Notes: a model not told the origin generated them from the sequence alone. Counted from the stretch's first letter, positions 17,812 through 27,888 are shown. The stretch is DNA of 64,000 nucleotides from Streptomyces sp. ISL-43 (GCF_018614195.1 NZ_JAGGOT010000039.1:85775-149774); one strand, 5' to 3'. Translations and numbers: made by a program.

Positions 17812-18155
17812 AAGGCGCAGAACTGCAACGTGTTCTCGCTTCGGCCGCGCCCGGTGCGACCGCCGCGCCTCGCGGGGTGCACCGTCCGCGGCCGGCCGAT
17901 GCGGGATCGGGCCTTGATGGTCCACGGAGGGTGAGCCGCCGCCCCCTGGCGCCACGGGCCCGCACGGCCGGGGCCCCGCGGAAGTCCCCCGCGGTCGGCC
18001 GAACCGACCAGCCAATCGAACCTGCCTCGACGTGAAGCCAGTTCACGTTCGGAATGCAGGAAAGGCGGGGCAGTACTGTCCGGTTTTCGCTCCATTAAAT
18101 GTGGTGGCCATGACATTTTTGACGGTTGCTCACTTTTCGATAACTCTTGATCAAC

Positions 18156-18184
18156 TTGGAGAACGACTTCGGCTGTTCTAGGTC
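18156..18184 (+). promoter_or_regulatory. Candidate promoter of the RHS gene
   Basis: TTGGAG (18156-18161) and TAGGTC (18179-18184) are separated by 17 bases. They lie in a stretch (about 18090-18260) that is far more AT-rich than the rest of the window. Apart from this and the operators near 17790, the 500 bases between the two divergent genes hold nothing I can name. Confidence 0.35.
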
Positions 18185-18269
18185 CATTTAGCCCTGGATG
18201 GAGCGGGTACTTTTCTCCGGTGCCGCGCCGATTTCGGCCGAGCAATTACATGAATTCCCTGGGGGGATT

Positions 18270-21200
18270 ATGGATTTTCATAAGAGACCGGGGACGCCCA
18301 TATGGCGTTTCCGCCAATTGACCGGTGGTGCGGCGCGGTTCGGCGCCACTGCCGCCGGCCTGGCTCTGGTGATGGCGGTGTCGGGGCTCCAAGGCTCCGA
18401 AACCGCCCTCGCCGCTACCCAGCAGCCGCACGCCGGGACGCCCGAGGCGGCAGCCGCCACATCCGCCGCGGACATACCCTCGGCCCGTGTGGCCGCCCGT
18501 CTGTCGGGCAAGCGGGTCGAGGCCCTGTCGGAGCGGACGGAGACGTCGACGACGTGGGTGAACAAGGATGGTTCGCTGACCTCCGAGGTCGCGGCGGGCC
18601 CGATCCGCTTCAAGGACGCCACGGGCCAGTGGCGTGATGTGGATGTCGACCTCACCCCGGCACCCGACGGGTCGATCGTGTCCAAGGCGCACCCGCAGGG
18701 GCTGCGGCTGTCCGGGAAGACGGGGACGAAGGCCCAGTCGCTGGCCGCGGCCCAATCGACGGCCGGCAGCGACCTGGTGACGCTGGGCCAGGGCGACGAG
18801 GCGATCACGCTGCAGTGGCGTGGCGGACTGCCCGCGCCGAAGCTGGACGGCACCCGGGCGACCTACACGGACGCGGTGCCGGGTGCGGACGTGGTCGTCG
18901 AGGCGACGCGTACCGGGTTCGAGCAGTTCGTCGAGGTCAAGGCGAAGCCGGCAGCCGGCTTCTCCTACACGCTGCCGCTGAAGACCAAGGGTCTGAAGGT
19001 CGAGCAGCAGGCGGACGGCAGTGTGCTGTTCACCGACAAGAAGTCGAAGAAGACGGCGACGATGCCCGCCCCGGTCATGTGGGACGCGACCGTCGATGCG
19101 GCCTCCGGCGAGCACACCCGGCGGGCGAAGGTCGGTCTGAAGGTCGTCAAGACCAAGGACGGCGTCGACCTGGTCGTCACCCCGGACGCGGATTTCCTCG
19201 CGGACGCGGCGACGAAGTATCCGGTGACGGTCGACCCGTCCACCTCGGCCTTGGGCAACCTGTTCGACACCTACGTCCAGCAGGGCGAGACGGTCGACTG
19301 GTCCAACGACACCGAGCTGGACCTCGGCAACCCGGGCACGAAGAACGCCAACGGCACGTACCGCACCGCGCGCTCCTTCATCACCTGGAACACGGCACCG
19401 GTTGCGGACGCGCTCATCTCGGACGCGAAGTTGTCGCTGTGGGACTTCCACTCGGGCAACACCGACTGCTCCGCCCAGCCCTGGGAGGTGTGGACCGCCA
19501 ACGGCCCCACCACCGCCTCCCGCTGGACCAACCAGCCGGCGATGGTCACCAAGATGGCCACGTCGACCGAGACCAAGGGCAACCCCGCCTGCACGTCGGC
19601 CCCCGACGGCTGGATCAACGCGGACGTCACGAGCCTGGTCCAGCACTGGGCCAACAACAAGTGGACGTTCTCCAGCATGGGCCTGCGGGCCACGGACGAG
19701 AACAACACCAAGCAGTGGAAGCGGGTCAACTCCGCCAACGCCGCGAGCAACGTCCCCAAGCTCACGGTCACCTACAACTACCGGCCGCGCACCGGCACCA
19801 ACCAGGAGGCCGGCCCGCCGTTCTTCTCCTACGACGGCGCCTACACGGTCAACACCGTGACCCCCACCCTGCGCGACACCTTCGTCGACGCGAACGGTGA
19901 CAAGGTGCAGGGCGCGTACCAGATCTTCGACTCCGCGACCGACACCCAGGTCGGAGACGTACTGCGGTCCTCCTTCGTCCCCTCCGGTCAGGTCGCCTCG
20001 GTGACCGTCCCCGCAGGGCTTCTGGTCAACGGCAAGACGTACAAGTTCCGCACCAGCCCGTACGACGGCACCCACTACAACCTCGGCTGGTCGGCGTGGA
20101 AGACCTTCACCGTCGACACCACCGCCCCGGCCGCGACCGGCATCGCCTCGGCGGCCTTTCCCCGTGATGCCTGGTCCGGCACCCCGGACGCGGACGGCAA
20201 GCTCTCCGGCGGGTTCACCTTCACTCCCCCCGGCTCCGACGTCCGCGACATCCAGTACTCGCTGGACGGCGCGCCCTGGACGACCCTCTCCACGACGGCT
20301 GCCGTCACCGAGCAGCTGACCTTCGGCGCCGGCCAGCACACCGTGCGGGTACGGACCCGGGACAAGGCGGCCAACCTCTCGGTCGAGACCTCGTACCCCT
20401 TCGCCGCCGGTACGGGCGCCGCTCTGACCTCCCCCTCGGAGGGCGACCGCACCGCACGCCGCAGCGTTCTCGCCGCGGAGGGCCAGGCCACCTACACCGG
20501 GGTCACCTACGAGTACCGGCGCAGTGACACCGACGCCTGGCAGAACGTGCCGGTCGCCGATGTCCGCAAGGCCGCCGACGGCTCCGCCGTGGCGTCCTGG
20601 CCCCTGGCCTCGCCGCAGGGCCGCCCCGAGGCGCTGACGTGGAACATCACCGACACGCTGCTCGAGGACGGTCCCGTCTCGGTCCGCTCGGTCTTCAACG
20701 TCGGCGCCCAGACGGCGAACTCCCCCGCACGCACCCTGACCGTGGACCGCAACGCGGGCACCGCCCCGACCCAGACCATGGGCCCGGGTGTGCTGAACAT
20801 GCTGACCGGCGACTACGTCGTGTCGGCCACCGACGCCAGCGCCTACGGCCTGACGGTCTCCCGCAGCGCCGCGTCCCGGGGCCGTACGCAGGCGGCCGCG
20901 GAGACGGTGCCGATCTTCGGCAAGGAGTGGCTGTCGGGCACCGCGCTGGACGGCAATAGCTCCTGGCTGCACGTCCGCAAGACCTCCGAGACCTCGCTCG
21001 CGCTGGTCACCCTCGGAGGACTGGAGATCGGTTTCACCTCCGTCGCGGGCGGCGGCTGGAAGGCCGAGCCCGGATCCGAGGAGCTGACGCTCACCGGCTC
21101 CTTCACCGGCACCTTCTCCCTGAAGGACAACGGCGGCCACGTCACCGAGTTCGCCAAGCAGGACCCGGCCCAGCTCACCTGGCCCGCGACGACCTCCGAG

Positions 21201-24200
21201 CAGGAAGGCCTGGCCGGCAGCGAAACCAAGGTGATCGCCGAGACGGTGACCATCGGCGGCAAGAAGCTGTCGCGCCCGAAGCTGCTGGTCGGTTCGACCT
21301 CCGCGGTCCCGCTGACGACCTGCGCCACGACCCCGGCCACCAAGGGCTGCCGGGTCATCGAGTTCACGTACGCCACCAGCACGACGGCCACGCCCCTCGC
21401 GTTCGGTGACTTCGCGGACCAGGTCAAGGAAATCAAGCTGTGGTCCACCGAGCCCGGCGCGACAGCGGCCACCTCCAAGCAGGTGTCCACGTACCGCTAC
21501 GACAGCACCGGACGACTCCGCCAGCAGTGGAACCCCAACCTGGCGCAGTCCACCATGGCCGAGTACGACTACGACTCCGCGGGCCGCGTCACCTCGCTGA
21601 AGTCGCAGTCGGAGCTGCCCTACACCTTCACCTACGGCAAGGCCGGCAACAGCGCCGCCTCCGGTGAGGGCATGCTGCTGAAGCTGTCGCGCCCCGGCCT
21701 GAAGCAGGGCACGGTCGACGTGGAGGAGGGCACCTCCGCCACCACCATCGTCTACGACGTGCCGCTGACCGGCACGAAGGCCCCGTACCAGATGGGTCCG
21801 GGCGACGTGCAGGCCTGGGGCCAGCAGCAGCTGGTCACCGACGCCACCGCCATCTTCCCGGCGGACAGCGTGCCTTCCTCCAGCGACGGCGCCCAGCTCT
21901 CCGCGTCGAACTACACGCGTGCCGCGCTCATGTACACGGACGCATCCGGGCGCGAGGTGAACTCCGCCGCACCCGGCGGGCACATCACCACCAAGGAGTA
22001 CGACCGGTACGGCAACGCGGTCCACAGCCTGTCCGCCGCCAACCGTGAACTGGCCCTCGGCATCAGCGCGTCCGACCAGGCCGCCCTCGCCGACCTGGGC
22101 ATCCAGAACCTGCCGTCCGCGGAGCGCGCCGAACTGCTCTCGGCCCGCACGGTGTACGACAGCACCGGGACCCGGGGCCTCGAGGCCTTCGCCCCGCTGC
22201 GCAGGGTCACCCTCGCCCAGCCGCTGACCTCCGGCGGGACCACCCTGGTGGCGGCCGGCGAGTCCGTCGTGGCGCGCAACTGGACGACGAACACCTACGA
22301 CGAGGGCCGTCCCACGGACGGCTCCGCCACGGTGGAGAACCAGATCACCCGCGTCTCGATCGGCGCCCAGCTCCTGGCCCACCCGTCCCTGATGGCGGAG
22401 CCGCGGACCACCGAGCACACCTACGACTGGGTGAAGGGCCTGAAGACCAAGACGGTCGAGGACCCGGGTGGTGTCGCGCTCGTCGAGACCACCGAGTACG
22501 ACGACCAGGGCCGGGCGACCAGCGAGACGCTCCCCGGCGGTGGCGGCCAGGCCGCGACCACCCAGCTCACCACGTACTGGTCGGCGACCGGTACCGGCGA
22601 GTGCAAGGGCCGCCCCGAATGGGCCGACCGTCCCTGCGTCACCCGTCCCGCCGGCGCGATCACCGGCGGCGGCACCAACCCGAGCGAGCGGCCCTCCGTG
22701 GGCGCCGAGTACGACTTCTGGGGCAACCCGACGAAGTCCACGGAGACCGTCGGCGCACAGACCCGGATCACCGAGAAGACGTACGACGCCGCGAGCCGGC
22801 AGACCGGCGTGAAGATCACCGGCGGCCTCGGCACGGCCGTGCCGGAGACCCGGACCGAGTACGACCCGGTCACCGGGCGGGCCGTCAAGACGGTCTCCCC
22901 CACGGCCGGCACGATCACCACCGCCTACGACAAGCTCGGCCGCGTCGTCTCCTACACCGACGCGGACGGCGGGGTCAGCACGAGCCAGTACGACCTCCTC
23001 GACCGCGCGGTCAAGGAGACCGACTCCGTCCCGTCCTCGGTGACGTACACCTACGACCACGCGGCCGAGCCGCGCGGTGTGGTCACACAGACCACCGACT
23101 CGGTGGCGGGCACCTTCAAGGTCGCGTACGACGCCGACGGCGGCGTCGTGTCCGAGACCCTCCCGGGCGGCTACTCGCTCACCCAGCGCCGCGACCCGGC
23201 GGGCGGTGTCCTCCTGCGCGAGTACACCCGCACCAGCGACGGCGCGGCCGTCCTGTCCGACAGCGTGACCCGTTCCATCCACGGCCAGGTCCTGGAGCAC
23301 TCGGGCCTGACCTCGCAGGACTACGGCTACGACGGCCTCGGCCGCCTGACGTCCGTCCGGGACGACTCCGTGGACGGCTGCACCACCCGCACCTACTCCT
23401 TCGACAGCCGGAGCAACCGGACCGGACAGACCAGCGCGACCGGCGCCCCCGGCGCGCCCTGCCCGGCCGCGGGCGGCACCTCCGTCACCCACACCTACGA
23501 CAGCGCCGACCGGCTGACCGACAGCGGCTACGCCTACGACACCCTCGGCCGCACCACGACCCTGCCCGGCTCCACGATCGGCTACTACGCCAACGACCTG
23601 GTCCGCCAGCAGACCACGGGCAATCAGCGCCAGACCTGGGAGCTCGACGCCTCCATGCGCTTCCGCTCGTGGACGGTGGAACGCAACACCTCCGGCTCAT
23701 GGGCCCAGACGGCGTCCAAGCTCAACCACTACTCGGCGGACGGCGACAGCCCGAGCTGGATCGTGGAGGACGGGGCGGGCACCGTCACCCGCATCGTGAA
23801 CTCGGCCCCCGGCGACTTCGCCGCGACCACCACCGCCACGGGCGGCACGGTGCTCCAGCTGACGAACATCCACGGTGACGTGGCCCTCCAGCTCCCGCTG
23901 GACTCGGCCCAGCCGCCGGTGGCGATCAGCACCGACGAGTACGGCAACCCGCGTGCCGGACAGGCGGACACCCGCTACGACTGGCTGGGCGGCAAGCAGC
24001 GCTCCAGCGAGAACGTCGGCGGCCTCACCTTGATGGGCGTGCGCCTGTACGACCCGACCACCGGCCGCTTCCTGACCCGGGACGCGGACCCCAAGGGCGG
24101 CGCCAACGCCTACGCGTACTGCTCGGGCGACCCGGTCAACTGCTGGGACACGACGGGCCTGCTGGACTACAGCTTCACGTTCTTCATCGGCTCCGGGAAC

Positions 24201-24611
24201 GCGACGCCGCAGGGCGTCTTCAGCTACTGGATGAACTACTTCGGCAAGATCTTCCCCCTGTCCGGTCGCGCCGGCCGCGTCTCCTACTACTGGCAGTACA
24301 TGCCCCTGCGCGACACCATTGCCGGCTTCGGAGTCATCAACTTCAACGTCCGCGTGGGTTACATCGGCTCCACCTACCTCCTGCTCTGGGCCGCCCCCGG
24401 CAGCGTCGTCTACGGCCGGAACTCCTACGTCGAGTTCTGGATCACCAAGTGGTGGACCGGCGGAAGGTGGGGCTACCTCTACCTCAACGTCCACGGCCAC
24501 ACAGAAGGCAACACCTTGGCCGACCGCTGGATCCCGGGCTGGATGTACAAGCGGGGTGCGGGCAGCACTTGGCAGAGGCTGGCCAGCAACCTGAACCGGA
24601 TCCTCTGGTAA
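18270..24611 (+). CDS. Giant secreted RHS/YD-repeat protein with DNRLRE domain and unique C-terminus
   Basis: The 2113-residue protein starts at ATG 18270 behind GGGGGGAT. A signal peptide (FGATAAGLALVMAVSGLQG, cleavage near ETALAA) is followed by a DNRLRE-type beta domain (about residues 330-505, NLFDTYVQQGETVDW to KLTVTYNY) and fibronectin-like modules. A long YD-repeat shell follows (about 1075-1950, many YDxxGRxxS units). The RHS core closes with YDPTTGRFLTRDADPKGG and NAYAYCSGDPVNCWDTTGL. The last 150 residues are unrelated, rich in Trp and Tyr, and end WQRLASNLNRILW. In this family the shell encloses a variable toxin tip. A small membrane-protein gene follows, as expected for an immunity gene. 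The tip has no motif I recognise. Confidence 0.93.
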   Translation: MDFHKRPGTPIWRFRQLTGGAARFGATAAGLALVMAVSGLQGSETALAATQQPHAGTPEAAAATSAADIPSARVAARLSGKRVEALSERTETSTTWVNKDGSLTSEVAAGPIRFKDATGQWRDVDVDLTPAPDGSIVSKAHPQGLRLSGKTGTKAQSLAAAQSTAGSDLVTLGQGDEAITLQWRGGLPAPKLDGTRATYTDAVPGADVVVEATRTGFEQFVEVKAKPAAGFSYTLPLKTKGLKVEQQADGSVLFTDKKSKKTATMPAPVMWDATVDAASGEHTRRAKVGLKVVKTKDGVDLVVTPDADFLADAATKYPVTVDPSTSALGNLFDTYVQQGETVDWSNDTELDLGNPGTKNANGTYRTARSFITWNTAPVADALISDAKLSLWDFHSGNTDCSAQPWEVWTANGPTTASRWTNQPAMVTKMATSTETKGNPACTSAPDGWINADVTSLVQHWANNKWTFSSMGLRATDENNTKQWKRVNSANAASNVPKLTVTYNYRPRTGTNQEAGPPFFSYDGAYTVNTVTPTLRDTFVDANGDKVQGAYQIFDSATDTQVGDVLRSSFVPSGQVASVTVPAGLLVNGKTYKFRTSPYDGTHYNLGWSAWKTFTVDTTAPAATGIASAAFPRDAWSGTPDADGKLSGGFTFTPPGSDVRDIQYSLDGAPWTTLSTTAAVTEQLTFGAGQHTVRVRTRDKAANLSVETSYPFAAGTGAALTSPSEGDRTARRSVLAAEGQATYTGVTYEYRRSDTDAWQNVPVADVRKAADGSAVASWPLASPQGRPEALTWNITDTLLEDGPVSVRSVFNVGAQTANSPARTLTVDRNAGTAPTQTMGPGVLNMLTGDYVVSATDASAYGLTVSRSAASRGRTQAAAETVPIFGKEWLSGTALDGNSSWLHVRKTSETSLALVTLGGLEIGFTSVAGGGWKAEPGSEELTLTGSFTGTFSLKDNGGHVTEFAKQDPAQLTWPATTSEQEGLAGSETKVIAETVTIGGKKLSRPKLLVGSTSAVPLTTCATTPATKGCRVIEFTYATSTTATPLAFGDFADQVKEIKLWSTEPGATAATSKQVSTYRYDSTGRLRQQWNPNLAQSTMAEYDYDSAGRVTSLKSQSELPYTFTYGKAGNSAASGEGMLLKLSRPGLKQGTVDVEEGTSATTIVYDVPLTGTKAPYQMGPGDVQAWGQQQLVTDATAIFPADSVPSSSDGAQLSASNYTRAALMYTDASGREVNSAAPGGHITTKEYDRYGNAVHSLSAANRELALGISASDQAALADLGIQNLPSAERAELLSARTVYDSTGTRGLEAFAPLRRVTLAQPLTSGGTTLVAAGESVVARNWTTNTYDEGRPTDGSATVENQITRVSIGAQLLAHPSLMAEPRTTEHTYDWVKGLKTKTVEDPGGVALVETTEYDDQGRATSETLPGGGGQAATTQLTTYWSATGTGECKGRPEWADRPCVTRPAGAITGGGTNPSERPSVGAEYDFWGNPTKSTETVGAQTRITEKTYDAASRQTGVKITGGLGTAVPETRTEYDPVTGRAVKTVSPTAGTITTAYDKLGRVVSYTDADGGVSTSQYDLLDRAVKETDSVPSSVTYTYDHAAEPRGVVTQTTDSVAGTFKVAYDADGGVVSETLPGGYSLTQRRDPAGGVLLREYTRTSDGAAVLSDSVTRSIHGQVLEHSGLTSQDYGYDGLGRLTSVRDDSVDGCTTRTYSFDSRSNRTGQTSATGAPGAPCPAAGGTSVTHTYDSADRLTDSGYAYDTLGRTTTLPGSTIGYYANDLVRQQTTGNQRQTWELDASMRFRSWTVERNTSGSWAQTASKLNHYSADGDSPSWIVEDGAGTVTRIVNSAPGDFAATTTATGGTVLQLTNIHGDVALQLPLDSAQPPVAISTDEYGNPRAGQADTRYDWLGGKQRSSENVGGLTLMGVRLYDPTTGRFLTRDADPKGGANAYAYCSGDPVNCWDTTGLLDYSFTFFIGSGNATPQGVFSYWMNYFGKIFPLSGRAGRVSYYWQYMPLRDTIAGFGVINFNVRVGYIGSTYLLLWAAPGSVVYGRNSYVEFWITKWWTGGRWGYLYLNVHGHTEGNTLADRWIPGWMYKRGAGSTWQRLASNLNRILW

Positions 24612-24717
24612 CCGGTTTCCGATGGCCTGCGTCTGCCTGACGGTCGCTTTCTGACCGCGGCATTCCGACAACCGCTTCACGAGTACGACTGAGGAGCGCC
24701 GAAAGACGACGCCCTTC

Positions 24718-24757
24718 ACGGGGGTGGTGTGCACATACTGCGCACCACCCCCGTCTT
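24718..24757 (+). terminator. Intrinsic terminator after the RHS gene
   Basis: A 12-bp perfect stem (24718-24729 with 24743-24754) with a 13-base loop is followed by TCTTC. It lies between the RHS stop and the membrane-protein gene, so the latter may depend on read-through or its own promoter. Confidence 0.8.
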
Positions 24758-24806
24758 CATATGCTTCATCTTCTGGATTCACCGACATTACGAGGCTGGG
24801 TACCCG

Positions 24807-25253
24807 ATGAAACCCGTCAACAGAATCGTGCCCGTCCGGGTCAAAGGAACGGTGATATCCGCCTGGCGCGAGCCGGTGTCACGGGCATACCTGGGCCTTT
24901 TCGCTGTGTTCGCGCTGTGGGCCGCGGCCGGCGGCACCGGGCTGGTCGCAGAGTGGTGGCCGGCCCGCCACCTCGCGGTGATCCTGTCCATGCCCTGGTT
25001 GCTGGTCGTGGTCCTGTTCCTCGCCCTGGCCCGGATCGACTCGTGGCTCCTCGGCTACAACTTCTACTTCGAGTCACCCGCCTGGCTCTTCGAGCCCCTC
25101 TGGGTGGTCTACTGCCTCGCCGCGGGTCTGCTCAACGCCCGTCTCCTCGCGCGTTGGTCCCGCTCCGCCCGGGAGTCCGGTAGGACGCCGTGGGTGGTAC
25201 CGGTGTCGGCGGTGGCCTTCTTCGCGGCCGTTTTCGCACTCTGGCACCTCTGA
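24807..25253 (+). CDS. Small membrane protein, candidate immunity protein of the RHS gene
   Basis: The 148-residue product has four hydrophobic segments, for example around LGLFAVFALWAAAGG, ILSMPWLLVVVLFLALA, PLWVVYCLAAGLLNARL and VVPVSAVAFFAAVFALW. No conserved domain is recognised. The ATG at 24807 was chosen because the longer frame would run through the terminator hairpin; its ribosome binding site (GAGG, 12 bases upstream) is weak. Its place directly after the variable end of the RHS gene, on the same strand, is what suggests protection against that tip. If so, the tip probably acts on the membrane. The alternative is an unrelated small membrane protein. Confidence 0.65.
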   Translation: MKPVNRIVPVRVKGTVISAWREPVSRAYLGLFAVFALWAAAGGTGLVAEWWPARHLAVILSMPWLLVVVLFLALARIDSWLLGYNFYFESPAWLFEPLWVVYCLAAGLLNARLLARWSRSARESGRTPWVVPVSAVAFFAAVFALWHL

Positions 25254-25495
25254 GTGCCGGACACACCGAAGGACCCGCCGACGGCCGGCCGGGCCCAGCC
25301 GCACGCACCGGTCCCGATGGTGTGGTTCGAGTGCGACGCCCCCGGCCCCGGCGGTACTTGAGGCGCGGCGCGGGCGCGGAACGGAGCACTGGATCGCGCC
25401 GGATCTTCATGTACATCCGGCCACACCGCGTACAACCATTCGACGGCACGGCCGGTCTACCCCAGCGAACTCCCTGCTGAGCCGAAGGACCGTAC

Positions 25496-26929
25496 ATGCG
25501 CCCGTACCTGCGGAACACCCTCGCCACCCTCACCGTGGCCGCCGTCACCGGCGGCGGCCTGCTCCTGCCTGCGGGGACGGCGGCCGCGGCCCCCATCCCC
25601 GCCCCGAAGGCCGACTTCAACGGCGACGGCTTCGCCGACATGGTCGTGGGCACGCCGAACGCGAAGGTCGGCGAGGTGCGGGCGGCCGGCCAGGCGGTCG
25701 TGCTCTACGGGTCCACCGCCGGGGTGACGGCGGCCAAGCGCCAGCTGCTCACCCAGGCCTCGCCCGGCATTCCCGGTGCTCCGGAGGACGGCGACGGCTT
25801 CGGCGGCGTCAGCGCGGTCGGCGACTTCGACGGCGACGGCTTCTCCGACCTGGCCGTGACGGCACACGGCGAGGACGACCTCGCCGGCCTGCTCACCGTC
25901 GTGTGGGGGTCCAAGGACGGCCTGACCACCGGCGTCGCGCTCGCCGACCCCGACAAGCTCGCCACTCAGACCCCCCAGAACCGGCGCACGTGGGGCGCGA
26001 AGCTCGCCGCCGGCGACTTCGACGGGGACGGCAAGGACGAGCTCGTCGTGGCCGCCTCGGCCAACGCGAACGTGAACAGCACGCTCTACACCTTCAAGAA
26101 CCTCGCGAAGTCCGGCACGCAGGCCGCGCCCGCCAAGACCCAGCTGGGCTTGCGCCTCACGACGTCCCTCGCAGGCATCGCGGCCGGGGACGTCAACGGC
26201 GACGGCCGTGACGACCTGGTGCTGGCCGGCACCGCGAACAGCCTGAACCACTTCGTGCCCGGCAGCCCCACCGGCCTCCTCCCGGCCGACGCGAAGCCCG
26301 TCGGGCCCGGAAACGCCCCGGCCGTCGGGGACATCAACGGCGACGGGTACGGCGACGTCGTCATCGGCAACAGGTACGGGGCCAAGGGCGGCCAGATCCT
26401 CGTCTCCTACGGCTCGGCCGCCGGGCCGTCCGCGACGCCGGTCGCCGTCGACCAGGACACGCCCGGAGTGCCCGGCGCGGACGAGCAGGGCGACGGCTTC
26501 GGCGTCTCCGTCGCGCTCGGCGACGTCGACGGCGACGGGTACCAGGACGTGGCGGTCGGATCCTACGGAGAGTCCCTCGACACGGCCGATCTCGCCGGAG
26601 GGGTCCACCTGTTCCGTGGATCGGCGTCCGGCCTCGTCACCAGCACCGGCGTGGTGGGGCTGACCCGCAACTCCGCGGGGGTCCCCGGCGACGCCCGGCG
26701 GGCCGAGCAGTTCGGCGTCAAGGTCAAGCTGACGGATGCCAACAAGGACGGCAAGGCGGACCTGATCGTCGGCGCGTCCGACGCGGACGGCGTCAACGCC
26801 GGCTCCGTCACCTACCTGCCGTCCAGCGGGGCGAAGGTCGGCGGAACCGGCTCCCGGATGATCCTCCCCGCCGAGGTCGGCCTGACCCCGATGGGCGGGC
26901 TCGCCTTCGGCGCCCACTTCGACCACTGA
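25496..26929 (+). CDS. Secreted FG-GAP (integrin-like) beta-propeller protein
   Basis: The 477-residue protein begins with a clear signal peptide (LRNTLATLTVAAVTGGGLLL, cut near AAAAPIP) behind GAAGGA. It contains seven FG-GAP calcium-binding units, recognisable by DxNGDGxxD-type loops: ADFNGDGFADMVVG, GDFDGDGFSDLAV, GDFDGDGKDELVV, GDVNGDGRDDLVL, GDINGDGYGDVVI, GDVDGDGYQDVAV and TDANKDGKADLIV. Seven units predict a complete seven-bladed propeller like the integrin alpha head. It is probably an extracellular calcium-binding or adhesive protein; no enzyme motif is visible. It is a single gene with its own downstream terminator. The 242 bases upstream contain no recognisable feature. Confidence 0.92.
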   Translation: MRPYLRNTLATLTVAAVTGGGLLLPAGTAAAAPIPAPKADFNGDGFADMVVGTPNAKVGEVRAAGQAVVLYGSTAGVTAAKRQLLTQASPGIPGAPEDGDGFGGVSAVGDFDGDGFSDLAVTAHGEDDLAGLLTVVWGSKDGLTTGVALADPDKLATQTPQNRRTWGAKLAAGDFDGDGKDELVVAASANANVNSTLYTFKNLAKSGTQAAPAKTQLGLRLTTSLAGIAAGDVNGDGRDDLVLAGTANSLNHFVPGSPTGLLPADAKPVGPGNAPAVGDINGDGYGDVVIGNRYGAKGGQILVSYGSAAGPSATPVAVDQDTPGVPGADEQGDGFGVSVALGDVDGDGYQDVAVGSYGESLDTADLAGGVHLFRGSASGLVTSTGVVGLTRNSAGVPGDARRAEQFGVKVKLTDANKDGKADLIVGASDADGVNAGSVTYLPSSGAKVGGTGSRMILPAEVGLTPMGGLAFGAHFDH

Positions 26930-26937
26930 CCACCGCG

Positions 26938-26965
26938 GGGGTGCCCGTACGAACGCGGGCACCCC
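26938..26965 (+). terminator. Hairpin terminator after the FG-GAP gene
   Basis: GGGGTGCCCG (26938-26947) pairs with CGGGCACCCC (26956-26965) around an 8-base loop, nine bases after the stop codon. There is no long T-tract, as is usual in Streptomyces. Confidence 0.7.
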
Positions 26966-27052
26966 TCGGGAACCACAGGGCCCCGGCATGGACCGCTACC
27001 CGGCGGTAGGGCAGCATGGGCCGCCGAATACCAGCTCACCGCCGGAGGAACC

Positions 27053-27697
27053 ATGGCCGCCACCCCCAAGCCGGAGACCCTCGCCGCCTTCGAGGCCGCC
27101 AAGGGGTTCATGCCCGCCGGGGAGGGCCTCGCCCTGTACGCGGCCGCCGCCGACGCGGGACGGCTCGGGCTGCCGCTGCTGGAGGTCGGGACCTACTGCG
27201 GCCGCTCCACCATCCTGCTCGCCGACGCCGCCCGCGAGGCCGGGGTCAGCGCGCTGACCGTCGACCACCACCGCGGCAGCGAGGAGCAGCAGCCCGGCTG
27301 GGAGTACCACGACCCGACGGTCGTGGACCCGGAGATCGGCCTGATGGACACCCTGCCGACCTTCCGCCGCACCCTGCACCGGGCCGGCCTGGAGGACCAC
27401 GTCATCGCGATCGTCGGCCGCTCCCCGCAGGTCGCCGCCGCCTGGGGCGGCAAGCTCGGCCTCGTCTTCATCGACGGCGGGCACACCGACGAGCACGCCA
27501 CGGGCGACTACGAGGGCTGGGCCCCGCACGTCGCCGTCGGCGGCACGCTGGTGATCCACGACGTGTTCCCCGACCCGGCCGACGGCGGCCAGGCCCCGTA
27601 CCGCATCTACCTGCGCGCCCTGGCCTCGGGCGCCTTCGAGGAGATCTCGGTGACGGACTCCCTCCGCGTCCTGCGCCGCGTCGCCGAAGGCATCTGA
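27053..27697 (+). CDS. Class I SAM-dependent methyltransferase
   Basis: The 214-residue protein starts at ATG 27053 behind CGGAGGAACC. It has the SAM-binding motif I LLEVGTYCGRSTILLADAA (residues about 43-61), an acidic strand-two end (LTVDHHRGSEEQQ) and the motif LGLVFIDGGHTDEHATGDYEGW, as in Methyltransf_24/TylF-like or CmcI-like enzymes. The His/Asp-rich IDGGH segment may bind a metal, as in catechol O-methyltransferase-like members. It stands alone, so the substrate cannot be inferred. Confidence 0.85.
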   Translation: MAATPKPETLAAFEAAKGFMPAGEGLALYAAAADAGRLGLPLLEVGTYCGRSTILLADAAREAGVSALTVDHHRGSEEQQPGWEYHDPTVVDPEIGLMDTLPTFRRTLHRAGLEDHVIAIVGRSPQVAAAWGGKLGLVFIDGGHTDEHATGDYEGWAPHVAVGGTLVIHDVFPDPADGGQAPYRIYLRALASGAFEEISVTDSLRVLRRVAEGI

Positions 27698-27873
27698 CCG
27701 CGGTCCGGGGAATCGGCGAAGCGTCCCCGGGGAAGGGTGAAGCCGGAGCCGCCCACGCGGCCACCGCTACCGCCGTCACCAAGAGCGATCGACGGCGTCG
27801 CGCCGGCCCCGGCATATAAGCGCACCGCGCCCCCGGATGGCTCAGGGTCCGTACGTACGACCGACCTCCGGTC

Positions 27874-27888
27874 TAGCATCGCCAGGTG
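27874..27888 (+). promoter_or_regulatory. Leaderless promoter of the amidase gene
   Basis: TAGCAT (27874-27879) ends seven bases before the GTG start codon at 27886 and no ribosome binding site is present. The mRNA is therefore expected to begin at or beside the start codon. No clear -35 box was seen. Confidence 0.45.

Noticed and set aside
18246..23492. Very long open frame (over 1700 codons) antisense to the RHS gene
   Set aside because: It is a by-product of high third-position GC on the opposite strand; its composition is Gly/Arg/Val-rich without motifs, and the RHS frame shows clear domains.
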